Shown here: positions 1-7,382 of the stretch, piece by piece
Layout of the letters: every line of letters begins with the position of its first letter
Numbering within the stretch: position 1 is the first letter of the stretch
DNA from: Verrucomicrobiota bacterium
GTDB lineage: Bacteria > Verrucomicrobiota > Verrucomicrobiia > Chthoniobacterales > SZAS-18
Assembly: GCA_018240025.1 (NCBI GenBank)
Contig: JAFEGM010000063.1
Location: 1 to 35,550, forward strand
Reading direction: 5' to 3'
Length of the DNA: 35,550 bases
The notes under the pieces: generated by a model
Databases searched by the model: none
Told to the model about the DNA's origin: nothing
What the model saw: only the letters and a program-made list of their open reading frames with translations
Translations under genes and position numbers: made by a program

Positions 1-585
1 GAGGGCGGCGTGCTGGGCGTGCTGCCGGGGGTGATCGGCGTGATGCAGGCGATCGAGGCGGTGAAGCTGATGCTCGGCATTGGCGAGCCGCTGCTCGGGC
101 GGCTGATCCATTTCGACGCGCTGAAGATGAAGTTCCGCGAGTTCAAGCTGCGGCGCGATCCGAAGTGTCCGGTCTGCAGCGAGCATCCTACCATCACCGA
201 GCTGATCGACTACGAGCAGTTCTGCGGCCTGCCGCAGGCGGCGGCCGAGGACGCGGCGCAGGCGGCGGTACCGACCGTCGAGGTGACCGAGCTCAAGCGC
301 CTGCTCGACGCGGGCGAGAAGTTCGTCCTGCTCGATGTGCGCGAGCCTTACGAGTGGGACATCGCCCGCATCCCCGGCGCGCGGCTGCTGCCGCTGGGCG
401 AGCTGCCATCGCGCCTGAGCGAGCTGGACAGCGCGGACGAATTCATCCTGCAGTGCAAGAGCGGCAAGCGCAGCGCCAAGGCGCTGGGCATTCTCCGCGA
501 GGCCGGCTTCACCAAGGTGCGCAATCTGACCGGGGGCATCGAAGCGTGGGCCGAGCAGATCGACCCGAGCGTGGCGAAGTATTAG
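1..585 (+). CDS. moeB: MoeB/ThiF-type adenylyltransferase with C-terminal rhodanese domain (5' end outside window)
   Basis: The reading frame is open from base 1, so the N-terminal ATP-binding part lies outside the window; 194 residues are visible. The first 75 resemble the end of MoeB/ThiF E1-like enzymes, including GVLPGVIGVMQAIEAVK, the second half of the zinc site (CPVC) and PTITELIDYEQFCG. A spacer of about 20 residues leads to a rhodanese domain (about residues 95-190) with LLDVREPYEWD and the active-site loop CKSGKRS carrying the catalytic cysteine. The family adenylates the C-terminal glycine of a small sulfur carrier (MoaD or ThiS type); in MoeZ/MOCS3-like proteins the rhodanese cysteine then delivers sulfur. 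It could serve molybdopterin, thiamine or cysteine synthesis; the symbol is by similarity only. No carrier protein is in the window. Confidence 0.9.
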   Translation, partial: EGGVLGVLPGVIGVMQAIEAVKLMLGIGEPLLGRLIHFDALKMKFREFKLRRDPKCPVCSEHPTITELIDYEQFCGLPQAAAEDAAQAAVPTVEVTELKRLLDAGEKFVLLDVREPYEWDIARIPGARLLPLGELPSRLSELDSADEFILQCKSGKRSAKALGILREAGFTKVRNLTGGIEAWAEQIDPSVAKY

Positions 586-625
586 GCTGGCCGCGGGACG
601 TGCCGCAATTGACGGGGCATTCTCC

Positions 626-654
626 TTGTCGCGACGCGTCGATCCCGGCCTAAT
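626..654 (+). promoter_or_regulatory. possible sigma-70 promoter of the lipoprotein gene
   Basis: TTGTCG at 626-631, a 17-bp spacer, and CCTAAT at 649-654 match the -35 and -10 consensus at four of six positions each. Transcription would start about 6 bp before the ATG at 667, giving an almost leaderless message. A nearer-consensus TTGACG at 609-614 has no -10 at the right distance. Confidence 0.35.
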
Positions 655-666
655 GAGCGTTCCCCC

Positions 667-1086
667 ATGAATTGCCGCTGTCTGTCCGCTCTCTTCGCTG
701 CCTTGTTCGCCCTCTGCCTGGCCGGCTGCGCCGGTTCCGGAGGCGGCGAGCGGATCGACCGCTCGGCCCAGCAGACGTTTGCGGGGCACTGGACGCACGG
801 GGCGTCGGTCTCGGTCTTCACCACGCTGGACGGGCGCAATTTCCTCGTCCTGCCGGAGGACATGCCGGTGGCCGGATTCCAGTTCCTCTCCTCGCTGCCA
901 CCCGTGACCGATCTCAACTCGCCCTCGGGGGAAATCTGGTGTGCCTATTTCGAGGCGGTCGGCCGGCTGGTCCCGCTGCGGGCGGGCGTGCGGGGCGAGG
1001 AATCCGGCCAGGTGCGGCTGCGGATCGATCAGATCATCCGCATGGACCGCGCTCGGCCCGAGTTCGCGGCCAGCCTCCGGCGCTGA
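667..1086 (+). CDS. small predicted lipoprotein, function unknown
   Basis: The protein has 139 residues. The N-terminus MNCRCLSALFAALFALCLAGC is a lipoprotein signal peptide ending in the lipobox LAGC, so the mature protein should begin with a lipidated cysteine near residue 21, followed by a Gly/Ser linker. The remaining 115 or so residues contain GHWTHGASVSVFTTLDGRNF and a basic C-terminus. I do not recognise a named domain. The ATG at 667 is chosen because the signal peptide begins exactly there. It is convergent with the gene at 1100-1738, only 13 bp away. Confidence 0.75.
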   Translation: MNCRCLSALFAALFALCLAGCAGSGGGERIDRSAQQTFAGHWTHGASVSVFTTLDGRNFLVLPEDMPVAGFQFLSSLPPVTDLNSPSGEIWCAYFEAVGRLVPLRAGVRGEESGQVRLRIDQIIRMDRARPEFAASLRR

Positions 1087-1099
1087 CGCGCGGGACCGC

Positions 1100-1738
1100 T
1101 CAGGACGCCCGGCTCCGGCTGGAGTAGAGCGTGAGGTGGTCGTCGCCGATCTCGTAGCGTCCGCCCGGCGCCTGCCGGGCGACGAGCTCGCGGCCGAGGA
1201 AATCGGCCACGGCCTGGCGCTGTTCCGCCGGCAGCCCGGTGCGCGCGGTCCATTGCGCGGCGGAAGGCAGCTCGACGATCGCCAGCGCGTCGCCCCCGGC
1301 GAATTCCCACCAGAGCTCGAAGGAGGCGGTCGGACTGCGGAAGCGAACCTCGCCGCCGCGCCCGGACTGCGTGGTCTCCAGCTGCCAGTCGGAGGCGTGG
1401 GTCGTGGCCGCAGGGGCCGCGGCGGGTCGGGGCGCGAGTGATTCGGTGACCTCGGCGATCAGGGCGGCATCTGCGCCGAGCCAGGCCTCGATTTCCCCCG
1501 CGGCCCGTCCGGCCCGCACAGCGCGTTCCACCAAGGCCCGCAGCCAGCGCGCCCGGCCGTCGGCGAGCGCCTCGGCTGCGCCCTCGGCCAAGGCCGTCTG
1601 GCGGGCCCGCCGGGCGGCGTCGCGTTCGGCTTCCGCTTCGGCGAGCACGCGCTTCGCCTCCGCGGTGATGGCGTCGGCCCCGCGCAGGGCCTCCCGGTAG
1701 GCCGCTTCGATCCGGGCGGAGAACTCGTCATTGGTCAT
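1100..1738 (-). CDS. uncharacterised protein with Ala/Glu/Arg-rich helical N-terminus
   Basis: The protein has 212 residues and starts at MTNDEFSARIEAAYREALRG. Residues 1-80 are dense in Ala, Glu and Arg with a coiled-coil look. An Ala/Pro-rich linker (about 105-115) leads to a more globular C-terminal part with FELWWEFAGGDALAIVELP and RYEIGDDHLTLYSS. There is no signal peptide or membrane segment, so it is probably cytoplasmic. The frame stays open further upstream, but that extension would run antisense into the gene at 1847; the ATG at 1738 is the only close start. The helical N-terminus recalls stalk-like subunits such as V-ATPase E or FliH, but this is composition only. Function is unknown. 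Confidence 0.65.
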   Translation of the reverse strand: MTNDEFSARIEAAYREALRGADAITAEAKRVLAEAEAERDAARRARQTALAEGAAEALADGRARWLRALVERAVRAGRAAGEIEAWLGADAALIAEVTESLAPRPAAAPAATTHASDWQLETTQSGRGGEVRFRSPTASFELWWEFAGGDALAIVELPSAAQWTARTGLPAEQRQAVADFLGRELVARQAPGGRYEIGDDHLTLYSSRSRAS

Positions 1739-1846
1739 CGGTCGCAACCCACCGTTCGGACGGGCGACTGCCAAGCGAAAATGCGGCGGTGGAAAAGGAT
1801 GTTTTCGATTCGCCTCCGCCCGAACTTGGGCGAGCATGTCGCCGCA

Positions 1847-2587
1847 ATGAAGAAGCTGCTGACTTGGATGGGCTTCCTGCAGCTGGGGCTGGCACTGCTG
1901 GCCGGGCCGGCAGCCCGCGCTGGCGATCTGGCCGCTCCCGCGCCCGCGATGGAGCCGATCCGCGACAAGGACGGGGTGGTGTTGCGCAATCCGAAGATCC
2001 TCTCGTTCAACGGGGTGGATTTCCAGGTCGAGCACGATGGCGGCGTGGCCAAGATCCCGCACAGCCGCATGCCGGCCGCCATCCAGCGCAAGTATTTTCC
2101 CGACACCGAAAAGGCCATGGTGGAGGAGGCGATGCGCAAGGAGGCGGTCGCCAAGGCGCAGGAGCAGGCGATGCTCGAACTGCAGCGCAGTCTGGCCGAG
2201 AGGGCGCTGCGGAATCGGGTGGATCAGGCGCGGCCCGATGCCAACGGACGCACGCGGGTGACACCGTTCGGCCGCTCCCAAGCCCAGGGCGGCGTCGAGA
2301 TTCAGCGCACCGAAATGACCGTGCAAAAGGGCGTGACCACCGACGTGCGCCTGCCCAGCGGCACCGTGGTCATGCAGTTCCTGCTGGTGGAAGCCTCGGA
2401 TGACCGCGTGCTCTACCGGACCAACGGCGATTCCGGCCTACGCACGTTCACGCCTTCGACCGGTATGGAGGGATCCGGCAAGAACCTGACCACCCTGGCG
2501 CAGGGGGGAAATTTCCGCATTTCCTGGGTGAACACCCTCCGGCGAATGAGCGACACGGGGGTCTTGCTGGTCGAATACCAGCCGTAA
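1847..2587 (+). CDS. secreted protein of unknown function
   Basis: The protein has 246 residues. The start is placed at MKKLLTWMGFLQLGLALLAG because this gives a complete Sec signal peptide with likely cleavage after AARA near residue 25; an in-frame ATG at 1781 would bury that signal behind 22 extra residues. The mature part begins with a short beta-like module (KILSFNGVDFQVEHDGGVAK, about 45-65), continues with a charged helical region (about 80-130, many Glu, Arg and Gln) and ends in a domain of about 100 residues without cysteines. I do not recognise the family. It is divergent from 1100-1738, with 108 bp between starts. Confidence 0.7.
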   Translation: MKKLLTWMGFLQLGLALLAGPAARAGDLAAPAPAMEPIRDKDGVVLRNPKILSFNGVDFQVEHDGGVAKIPHSRMPAAIQRKYFPDTEKAMVEEAMRKEAVAKAQEQAMLELQRSLAERALRNRVDQARPDANGRTRVTPFGRSQAQGGVEIQRTEMTVQKGVTTDVRLPSGTVVMQFLLVEASDDRVLYRTNGDSGLRTFTPSTGMEGSGKNLTTLAQGGNFRISWVNTLRRMSDTGVLLVEYQP

Positions 2588-2626
2588 CCGGGCGTTCCAC
2601 TGATCCTGACGTGGGTGACTTTTGGA

Positions 2627-2655
2627 TTGTCACCGCGGCGGGGGTTCGGTGTATC
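2627..2655 (+). promoter_or_regulatory. possible promoter of the zinc-ribbon gene
   Basis: TTGTCA (2627-2632, five of six matches to the -35 consensus), a 17-bp spacer and a weak TGTATC (2650-2655) would start transcription near 2662. That fits translation from the ATG at 2685 and argues against the longer TTG start at 2622. Confidence 0.35.
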
Positions 2656-2684
2656 TACCTGTAACGCTCTGGCTGTGTGCCGCC

Positions 2685-2924
2685 ATGACTCTGGTTCAAA
2701 GCATTTTCTCCCGTGTGATGCCCCGCCATGTGGTGGATCGGATGGAAGCCGAATCCCGCGCCTGGAAGGCGAAATGTCCCTGTGGCTGCAATCTGTCCTT
2801 TTGGGAGCGCGGCGGGGTGCGCTTCGGCGCCAGCGGCAAGCCGCAGCAGCTGCTGAAGTGCCCTGAGTGCCAGCAGTGGACGATGCACACCGTCACCCGT
2901 GAAGGCTTGAGCGACGAATTCTGA
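2685..2924 (+). CDS. small zinc-ribbon protein
   Basis: The protein has 79 residues from MTLVQSIFSRVMPRHVVDRM. A short amphipathic N-terminal helix is followed by two cysteine clusters: CPCGCN near residue 31 and CPECQQW near residue 61, the usual spacing of a four-cysteine zinc ribbon. The segment around the second knuckle (KCPECQQW) resembles the last residues of the PrsW-like protease at 19579-20427 (KCPGCQKW), so the two may share a ribbon type. A longer frame from a TTG at 2622 adds an unconvincing 21 residues. Function is unknown; a nucleic-acid or protein-binding adaptor is possible. It converges on the gene at 2939-4255 with 14 bp between stops. Confidence 0.65.
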   Translation: MTLVQSIFSRVMPRHVVDRMEAESRAWKAKCPCGCNLSFWERGGVRFGASGKPQQLLKCPECQQWTMHTVTREGLSDEF

Positions 2925-2938
2925 GCCGACGACGCTGC

Positions 2939-4255
2939 TCAGCGGCGAACGGCCGCGCGCCAAGCCAGCCAGCCTCCGCCCGCCAGCAGGGCGGGGAGCA
3001 GCCAGATCCACCAGCGGCTGGCAGGGGCGGCCGGCAGTTCGATCCACGCCATGGCGGAGTGTCCGCGCAGGGTGCCGTCGCCTTCGAGGGCCACCACCCG
3101 CAGGTGTGAAATGAGGCCGCCCGGCAATCGGACGGGCCGGAGGATCATCCGGTCTTCGCGCACCTGGACCGCGCCGACCGTTTCGACCGGGACCCAGCGG
3201 GTCTGGAGGTGCTTGGCGTCGTCGAAGTACAGCTCGCGGCGCTCCAGCCGATAGCGCATGGTCGCCGGCGGGGCGGGCTGCGGGAGCTCCCAGGAGGCCA
3301 GCACGCCGGCGCGGGACGGGTCGAGGTCGAGCCGGAAGCCGGCCAGCGGGATGGCGCCGCCCGGTTCGTTGGGGAAGGCGGGGTCGCCGCCTGGGGAGAG
3401 CGGAGCTTCGGGCGGCTCGGGGTCTTTCGCGGCGGCTTGGGGCGTCGGGGTTGGGATCGGCGAGGCCCCGGCAAGCGGCGTGGGCTGGGGCGTCGGCAGT
3501 CGGCCCGGCAATGTCGTCGGCGTCGGCGTCACCGCGGCCGCGGCCGCCGGCGGCGCGGGCTCCGGCGTTTCGCCTGGCAGCCCGCTGCCGGTCAGGCGCA
3601 AGACCTGGTCGAACGAGGCCCCGAAGCGGACCTCGCCCTCGAAGGCGCTCGGACGCGGGGGCTGGAAGAGCACCGCGAACGTCTTGCGCTGTCCACGCGT
3701 CAGCCGGTAGGAATCCTCCCCCTCGAGCCGCCATGGCGCCTGCAGCAGAATGCGGCCGGTCGCCACACCGCCGCCCTGATTGACCAGGGTGAACTGGGCG
3801 CGCACCGGCGGGCCCTCCAGCGGCGCCGGCCCGAAGTCGAGCCAGGCGGGCAGCACCATCAGCCGCGGCGGGTTCTCGGCGATGCGGACATCGATGGTGG
3901 CCGATCCGCTAATGCCGCCGCCGACGCTCTGCACGGCGAAGGAGAACTGATCGCGTCCGCCGCCGGCGCTCGGATTGTGGGTGTAAGTGACGATGGCGGA
4001 ATCGCCCCGGACGGAGTTGCGCACGGGGTCGAGACGGCCCTTGGCGGGCGGCTGGCGAATGACGAACTCGAGCGCCCGGCCCGTCGGAGCGCCGACGATG
4101 GTCAGAGGTATGTCGATCCGTCCTCCTTCCGGCACCTCCACCGTGCGGGCCAGCGGGGTGGGGGGAGGGGCGAAAGGCAGGCTGATGTCCGCTAGGGCGA
4201 GCCCGTGAAAAAGCACGCTGATCAGCCCGAAGGCGAGCTTGGCATTGACCCTCAT
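2939..4255 (-). CDS. secreted, C-terminally anchored protein with Ig/ASH-like domains and Pro/Thr linker
   Basis: The protein has 438 residues. A signal peptide (MRVNAKLAFGLISVLFHGLA) is followed by a cadherin/Ig-like beta domain (about 30-130, with AIVTYTHNPSAGGGRDQFSF, a form common in large surface proteins). Next is an ASPM-SPD2-Hydin-like domain (about 132-228, LPAWLDFGPAPLEG through LTGSG) and a Pro/Thr/Ala-rich linker (about 230-300). A fibronectin-like domain (about 305-405) precedes one transmembrane helix with basic residues at the end (WWIWLLPALLAGGGWLAWRA). The expected layout is an exposed multidomain rod held in a membrane. There is no PEP-CTERM motif. Domain calls are by eye. 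The 5' end overlaps the promoter of the divergent L,D-transpeptidase gene. Confidence 0.75.
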   Translation of the reverse strand: MRVNAKLAFGLISVLFHGLALADISLPFAPPPTPLARTVEVPEGGRIDIPLTIVGAPTGRALEFVIRQPPAKGRLDPVRNSVRGDSAIVTYTHNPSAGGGRDQFSFAVQSVGGGISGSATIDVRIAENPPRLMVLPAWLDFGPAPLEGPPVRAQFTLVNQGGGVATGRILLQAPWRLEGEDSYRLTRGQRKTFAVLFQPPRPSAFEGEVRFGASFDQVLRLTGSGLPGETPEPAPPAAAAAVTPTPTTLPGRLPTPQPTPLAGASPIPTPTPQAAAKDPEPPEAPLSPGGDPAFPNEPGGAIPLAGFRLDLDPSRAGVLASWELPQPAPPATMRYRLERRELYFDDAKHLQTRWVPVETVGAVQVREDRMILRPVRLPGGLISHLRVVALEGDGTLRGHSAMAWIELPAAPASRWWIWLLPALLAGGGWLAWRAAVRR

Positions 4256-4272
4256 GGACCGCGCACTATTCT
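4245..4272 (+). promoter_or_regulatory. promoter of the first L,D-transpeptidase gene
   Basis: TTGACC (4245-4250), 16 bp, TATTCT (4267-4272). The element overlaps the first codons of the divergent gene ending at 4255. The predicted transcript starts near 4279, about 10 nt before the GTG at 4289. This supports the shorter protein and makes the in-frame ATG at 4205 impossible for this transcript. Confidence 0.55.
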
Positions 4273-4288
4273 GCCGCTCTCACCGCCT

Positions 4289-4909
4289 GTGCAATCCTTC
4301 CTCCGCGCACCCATCGTCGTTTCTGCGCTGCTGGCGCTCGTGGCCACCACCGCCTCTGCCCAGGAGGTTCGCCGGGCCATTTTGGTGCCGGCGCAGCCCC
4401 AACGTTCGGCGGGCGATTTCATCCGCAAACAGGATCCGCCGCGCATCTCGACGCGTTTGCTGGAGACGGCCAACTCCGAGAACACCCGGCTGCAGGTCTC
4501 GCTCTCCAAGCAGCGCGTCTACCTGATTCTGACCACCACCGAGGAGATCGTCATCGATTCGCCGATTTCCAGCGGCAAGCGTGGGCATTCCACGCCCAAG
4601 GGCAGCTACAAGATCCTGCAGAAGAATAAGGACCACCGCTCTTCGATCTATGGCGACTTCGTCGATCGCAGTGGCCGGGTGGTCCGCCGCGGTGTCAGTA
4701 CGAGGATCGATTCGGCCCCGTCCGGCACGCGGTACGTCGGCGCTCCGATGCGCTGGTTCATGCGGCTGACCAATGACGGCGTCGGCCTGCATACCGGCAT
4801 TCTGCCTGGCTACCCGGCCTCGCACGGCTGCATCCGCCTGCCTGAAGAAATCGCCGCGCTGATCTTCTCGAAGGTGAAGATCGGCACCCCCGCCGTGGTG
4901 GCGGACTGA
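4289..4909 (+). CDS. L,D-transpeptidase (YkuD family), exported
   Basis: The protein has 206 residues from a GTG start. This start gives a clean signal peptide (VQSFLRAPIVVSALLALVAT, cleavage after ASA), whereas the longer frame from 4205 would put about 28 polar residues in front of it and lies upstream of the predicted promoter. The catalytic domain (about 60-205) contains KQRVYLILTT, GKRGHSTPKGSYKIL, HTGILPGYPASHGCIRLP and the catalytic cysteine in SHGCIR. The family makes 3-3 cross-links in peptidoglycan or attaches proteins to it, using the Cys as nucleophile in the periplasm. recR starts 3 bp after its stop, so both are probably on one transcript. A second member is at 9946-10749. Confidence 0.85.
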   Translation: MQSFLRAPIVVSALLALVATTASAQEVRRAILVPAQPQRSAGDFIRKQDPPRISTRLLETANSENTRLQVSLSKQRVYLILTTTEEIVIDSPISSGKRGHSTPKGSYKILQKNKDHRSSIYGDFVDRSGRVVRRGVSTRIDSAPSGTRYVGAPMRWFMRLTNDGVGLHTGILPGYPASHGCIRLPEEIAALIFSKVKIGTPAVVAD

Positions 4910-4912
4910 GCC

Positions 4913-5527
4913 GTGGCCGCGGTCGACTACCCGCCCGCGCTGAAGCGTCTGGCGGCGCAGCTGCGCCGCCTTCCTGGCATCGGTCCGCGCAGCGCCGAAC
5001 GGGTCTCTCTCTGGCTGCTGGGCGGTGCGGAAGGCGTGCGCTGCCGCGAGGTGGCCGAGGCGCTGCAGGAGGCGGCGGATTCGGTCCGCGCCTGTCCCAG
5101 CTGCGGCTTCTTCACGGAGGCCGAGCTGTGCGAAATGTGCGCCGACCCGCAGCGGGCCGGCGGGCCGCTTTGCGTGGTGGAGCAGGCCACTGACATCCTC
5201 GCGCTCGAACGCACCGGGGTCTTTCGTGGCCGGTATCACGCGCTGGGCGGACGCCTCGCGCCGCTGGACCACGTCGGGCCGGAGGATCTGCGCATCGGCA
5301 CGCTGCTGCAACGCTGTCGGGCGGAGCCGCCCGCGGAGATCGTGCTGGCACTCGGGGCGGATGTCGAAGGCGAGGCCACCGCGCGCTACCTGGCCGAGCT
5401 GCTGCGGGCCGAGTTTCCCGGGGTGCGCCTCAGCCGCATTGCCCAAGGCCTGCCAGCGGGGGGCGGGCTGGAAAGCGCGGACGAGCTGACCCTCTCGCGC
5501 GCGCTCAGCGGCCGGGTGACGGTCTGA
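4913..5527 (+). CDS. recR: recombination mediator protein RecR
   Basis: The protein has 204 residues (the family is usually about 200) and starts at a GTG three bases after the transpeptidase stop. Domains in order: the N-terminal helix-hairpin-helix (LAAQLRRLPGIGPRSAERVS), a zinc finger with CPSC and CEMC, the Toprim core beginning LCVVEQATDILALE, and the ALGADVEGEATARYL and GLPAGGGLESADELTLSRAL motifs near the C-terminus. RecR acts with RecO and RecF to load RecA on gapped DNA. dnaX and ybaB, its frequent neighbours in other bacteria, are not here; coupling to a cell-wall gene is unusual and probably only co-transcription. Confidence 0.95.
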   Translation: MAAVDYPPALKRLAAQLRRLPGIGPRSAERVSLWLLGGAEGVRCREVAEALQEAADSVRACPSCGFFTEAELCEMCADPQRAGGPLCVVEQATDILALERTGVFRGRYHALGGRLAPLDHVGPEDLRIGTLLQRCRAEPPAEIVLALGADVEGEATARYLAELLRAEFPGVRLSRIAQGLPAGGGLESADELTLSRALSGRVTV

Positions 5528-5800
5528 TCCCGGAGGTGGGGTGGAGTTCCACCTCCACCGACGGCTGACGGCGCTGCGTGCCTGAGACCGCGAGAGTCCC
5601 CCTGACCCCGTGTATCACCCGAAGGCCAGGAGCCCAGAGCGACCAGAGGAGGCTTTGGAGTTCCCGGCTCCCGAGGGCGGTTGGGAGAACCTCGAGGCAT
5701 GCTGAGCAATCCAGAAAAACTCTGGAGTTCTGGATTTCTCGCCTTCTTGTGACCACGCAAGGACTTCGCGGTCGCCAGCGGTCGCCGCGATTCCGCCAAA
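5528..5800. other. gene-free stretch with hairpin and a dispersed motif
   Basis: The region between convergent recR and the dehydratase gene has no credible ORF. It holds a GC-rich hairpin just after recR (about 5538-5555). Near 5730-5755 it holds a stretch (TTCTCGCCTTCTTGTGACCA) that is nearly identical to one at about 31189-31208. It is less GC-rich than the neighbouring genes. Confidence 0.5.
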
Positions 5801-5830
5801 GAAAAAGCCCAAGGCAGTCGGCCTTGGGCT
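5801..5830 (-). terminator. intrinsic terminator of the dehydratase gene
   Basis: AGCCCAAGGC (5806-5815) and GCCTTGGGCT (5821-5830) form a perfect 10-bp stem with a 5-nt loop. On the minus strand the stem is followed by TTTTTC, a standard U-tract, 28 bp after the stop codon. Confidence 0.9.
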
Positions 5831-5857
5831 GTTCCTGTCGAAGCGAAGGCGAAGGGA

Positions 5858-6145
5858 TTACTCGTCGACCAGCGTGTCGATCTTCTCGGCCAGCTCGAAG
5901 TCGAGCTCGGTCAGGCCGCCCTTGCTGTGGGTGGTGAGGACGAGCTTCACCTTGTTGAACTTGATCTCGATGTCCGGGTGGTGCTCGGACTCCTCGGCGA
6001 TCTCGGCAACTTGGTTCACGAAGTCGATCGCTTCCGTGAAATCGTCGAATTCGAAGACGCGTTCGATCTTCTTTTTGTCGTGCTCCCAAACCGGTACCTG
6101 TTTGAGGAAGGTTTTGAGTTCGGAAGCGGGGATGAGGTCAGACAT
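5858..6145 (-). CDS. phhB: 4a-hydroxytetrahydrobiopterin (pterin-4a-carbinolamine) dehydratase
   Basis: The protein has 95 residues, typical for the family, starting at MSDLIPASELKTFLKQVPVW. The hallmark region EHHPDIEIKFNKVKLVLTTH and GGLTELDFELAEKID carries the paired histidines of the active site. The enzyme dehydrates the 4a-carbinolamine formed by pterin-dependent hydroxylases and returns the cofactor. No phenylalanine hydroxylase is nearby, so the physiological partner is not shown; some family members act instead in molybdopterin or folate-related chemistry. The frame continues upstream to 6262, but the added residues do not look like the family. It forms its own unit with a strong terminator. 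Confidence 0.9.
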   Translation of the reverse strand: MSDLIPASELKTFLKQVPVWEHDKKKIERVFEFDDFTEAIDFVNQVAEIAEESEHHPDIEIKFNKVKLVLTTHSKGGLTELDFELAEKIDTLVDE

Positions 6146-6278
6146 GTTGGAAATTGTGAGGCGTTGCCGCGCAGAGGCGCGTAGTGCGAGGCGCAATAGC
6201 AGCGATTCGCGCGAGTGCAAATCCACCGCATCGACAAGCGTGCAACCGAGGGCGTGTGTCATGGCACGGAGCGCCTGA

Positions 6279-6307
6279 TTGACGATGCCGGCCGCTCCCG
6301 GTTTAAT
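6279..6307 (+). promoter_or_regulatory. sigma-70-type promoter of cysK
   Basis: TTGACG (6279-6284), exactly 17 bp, TTTAAT (6302-6307). This is the closest match to the housekeeping consensus in the window. The transcript should begin near 6314, leaving a leader of about 20 nt to the ATG at 6334; the leader is pyrimidine-rich and has no Shine-Dalgarno site. Confidence 0.75.
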
Positions 6308-6333
6308 GCCGATTTCCTGACCTGCTTTTTCCC

Positions 6334-7305
6334 ATGAGCGACTCCAAGATCTTCTCCAACATCGTCGAAACCATTGGCCGAACCCCGCTGGTACGGCTCA
6401 ACCGCGTGACCGCGGGGCTCGACGCCACCATCGCGCTAAAATGCGAATTCTTCAATCCGCTCGGGAGCGTGAAGGACCGCATCGGCCTGGCCATGATCGA
6501 GCAGGCCGAGCGTGACGGAAAAGTGAATGCGGAGACGGTCATCGTGGAGCCGACGAGCGGAAACACGGGCATCGCGCTGGCCTTCGTCGCCGCCGCCAAG
6601 GGCTACAAGCTGATCCTGACCATGCCCGAGACGATGAGTCTCGAACGGCGCACGCTGCTGGCCCTGCTCGGCGCCAAGCTGGTGCTGACGCCCGGGGCCG
6701 AGGGCATGAAGGGGGCGATCGCCCGCGCCAAGGACATCGTGGCCAACACGCCCGGGGCCTGGATGCCGGGGCAGTTCGAGAATCCGGCCAACCCCGACGT
6801 GCACCGCCGTACCACCGCGGAGGAGATTTGGAACGACACGGCCGGGGCGGTCGACATCCTCGTCGCCGCCGTCGGAACGGGCGGCACGCTCACGGGCGTG
6901 AGCGAGGTCATCAAGCCGCGCAAGCCGTCCTTCCGCGCCATCGCGGTCGAGCCGGCCGACTCGCCGGTCATCACGCAGACCCGCGCGGGCGAGCCGGTCA
7001 AGCCGGGCCCGCACAAGATCCAGGGCACCGGGGCCGGCTTCGTGCCGGAGAATCTGCACCTCGATCAGGTCGACGACGTCATCCGCGTCTCGAACGACGA
7101 CGCCTTCGCCATGGCGCGTCGCCTGGCCAAGGAGGAAGGCATCCTCGCGGGCATCAGCACCGGCGCGAACGTGGTCGCCGCCATCGAGATCGCCAAGCGC
7201 CCGGAGAACAAGGGCAAGCTCATCGTCACGGTCGGCTGCTCGACCGGCGAGCGCTACCTCTCGACCGCCCTGGCGGCCGAGGCGCGCGCCGAAGTCGGTG
7301 GCTGA
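6334..7305 (+). CDS. cysK: cysteine synthase A (O-acetylserine sulfhydrylase)
   Basis: The protein has 323 residues, the normal size. It contains [11 protein letters not shown], the PLP-binding lysine in [11 protein letters not shown] (about residue 47), the substrate loop EPTSGNTG, the phosphate-binding [20 protein letters not shown], and [11 protein letters not shown] close to the C-terminus. It makes L-cysteine from O-acetyl-L-serine and sulfide in the cytoplasm. The specific [11 protein letters not shown] end fits CysK better than cystathionine beta-synthase. It has its own promoter and is followed 77 bp later by ygfZ, whose product helps iron-sulfur protein maturation. A link through cysteine-derived sulfur is plausible but not shown. 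Confidence 0.95.
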   Translation: MSDSKIFSNIVETIGRTPLVRLNRVTAGLDATIALKCEFFNPLGSVKDRIGLAMIEQAERDGKVNAETVIVEPTSGNTGIALAFVAAAKGYKLILTMPETMSLERRTLLALLGAKLVLTPGAEGMKGAIARAKDIVANTPGAWMPGQFENPANPDVHRRTTAEEIWNDTAGAVDILVAAVGTGGTLTGVSEVIKPRKPSFRAIAVEPADSPVITQTRAGEPVKPGPHKIQGTGAGFVPENLHLDQVDDVIRVSNDDAFAMARRLAKEEGILAGISTGANVVAAIEIAKRPENKGKLIVTVGCSTGERYLSTALAAEARAEVGG

Positions 7306-7344
7306 GTGCGTCGTCGGCTCGGGCCGCCGACGGTTGGCGGGAGT

Positions 7345-7370
7345 GGCGGGCGATGGCATCGTCGCCCGCC
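7345..7370 (+). other. intercistronic hairpin before ygfZ
   Basis: GGCGGGCGA (7345-7353) and TCGCCCGCC (7362-7370) form a perfect 9-bp stem with an 8-nt loop, ending 12 bp before the ygfZ start. There is no U-tract. It may slow read-through from cysK or shape ygfZ translation. Confidence 0.45.
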
Positions 7371-7382
7371 ATCTCGATTCCA

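Noticed and set aside
4205..4288. ATG 4205 as start of the first L,D-transpeptidase
   Set aside because: It would place polar residues before the signal peptide, overlap the divergent gene and lie upstream of the predicted promoter.
5578..5937. Plus-strand frame of 119 codons between recR and the dehydratase gene
   Set aside because: It is Arg/Ser/Pro-rich without motif, and crosses the minus-strand terminator and coding sequence.
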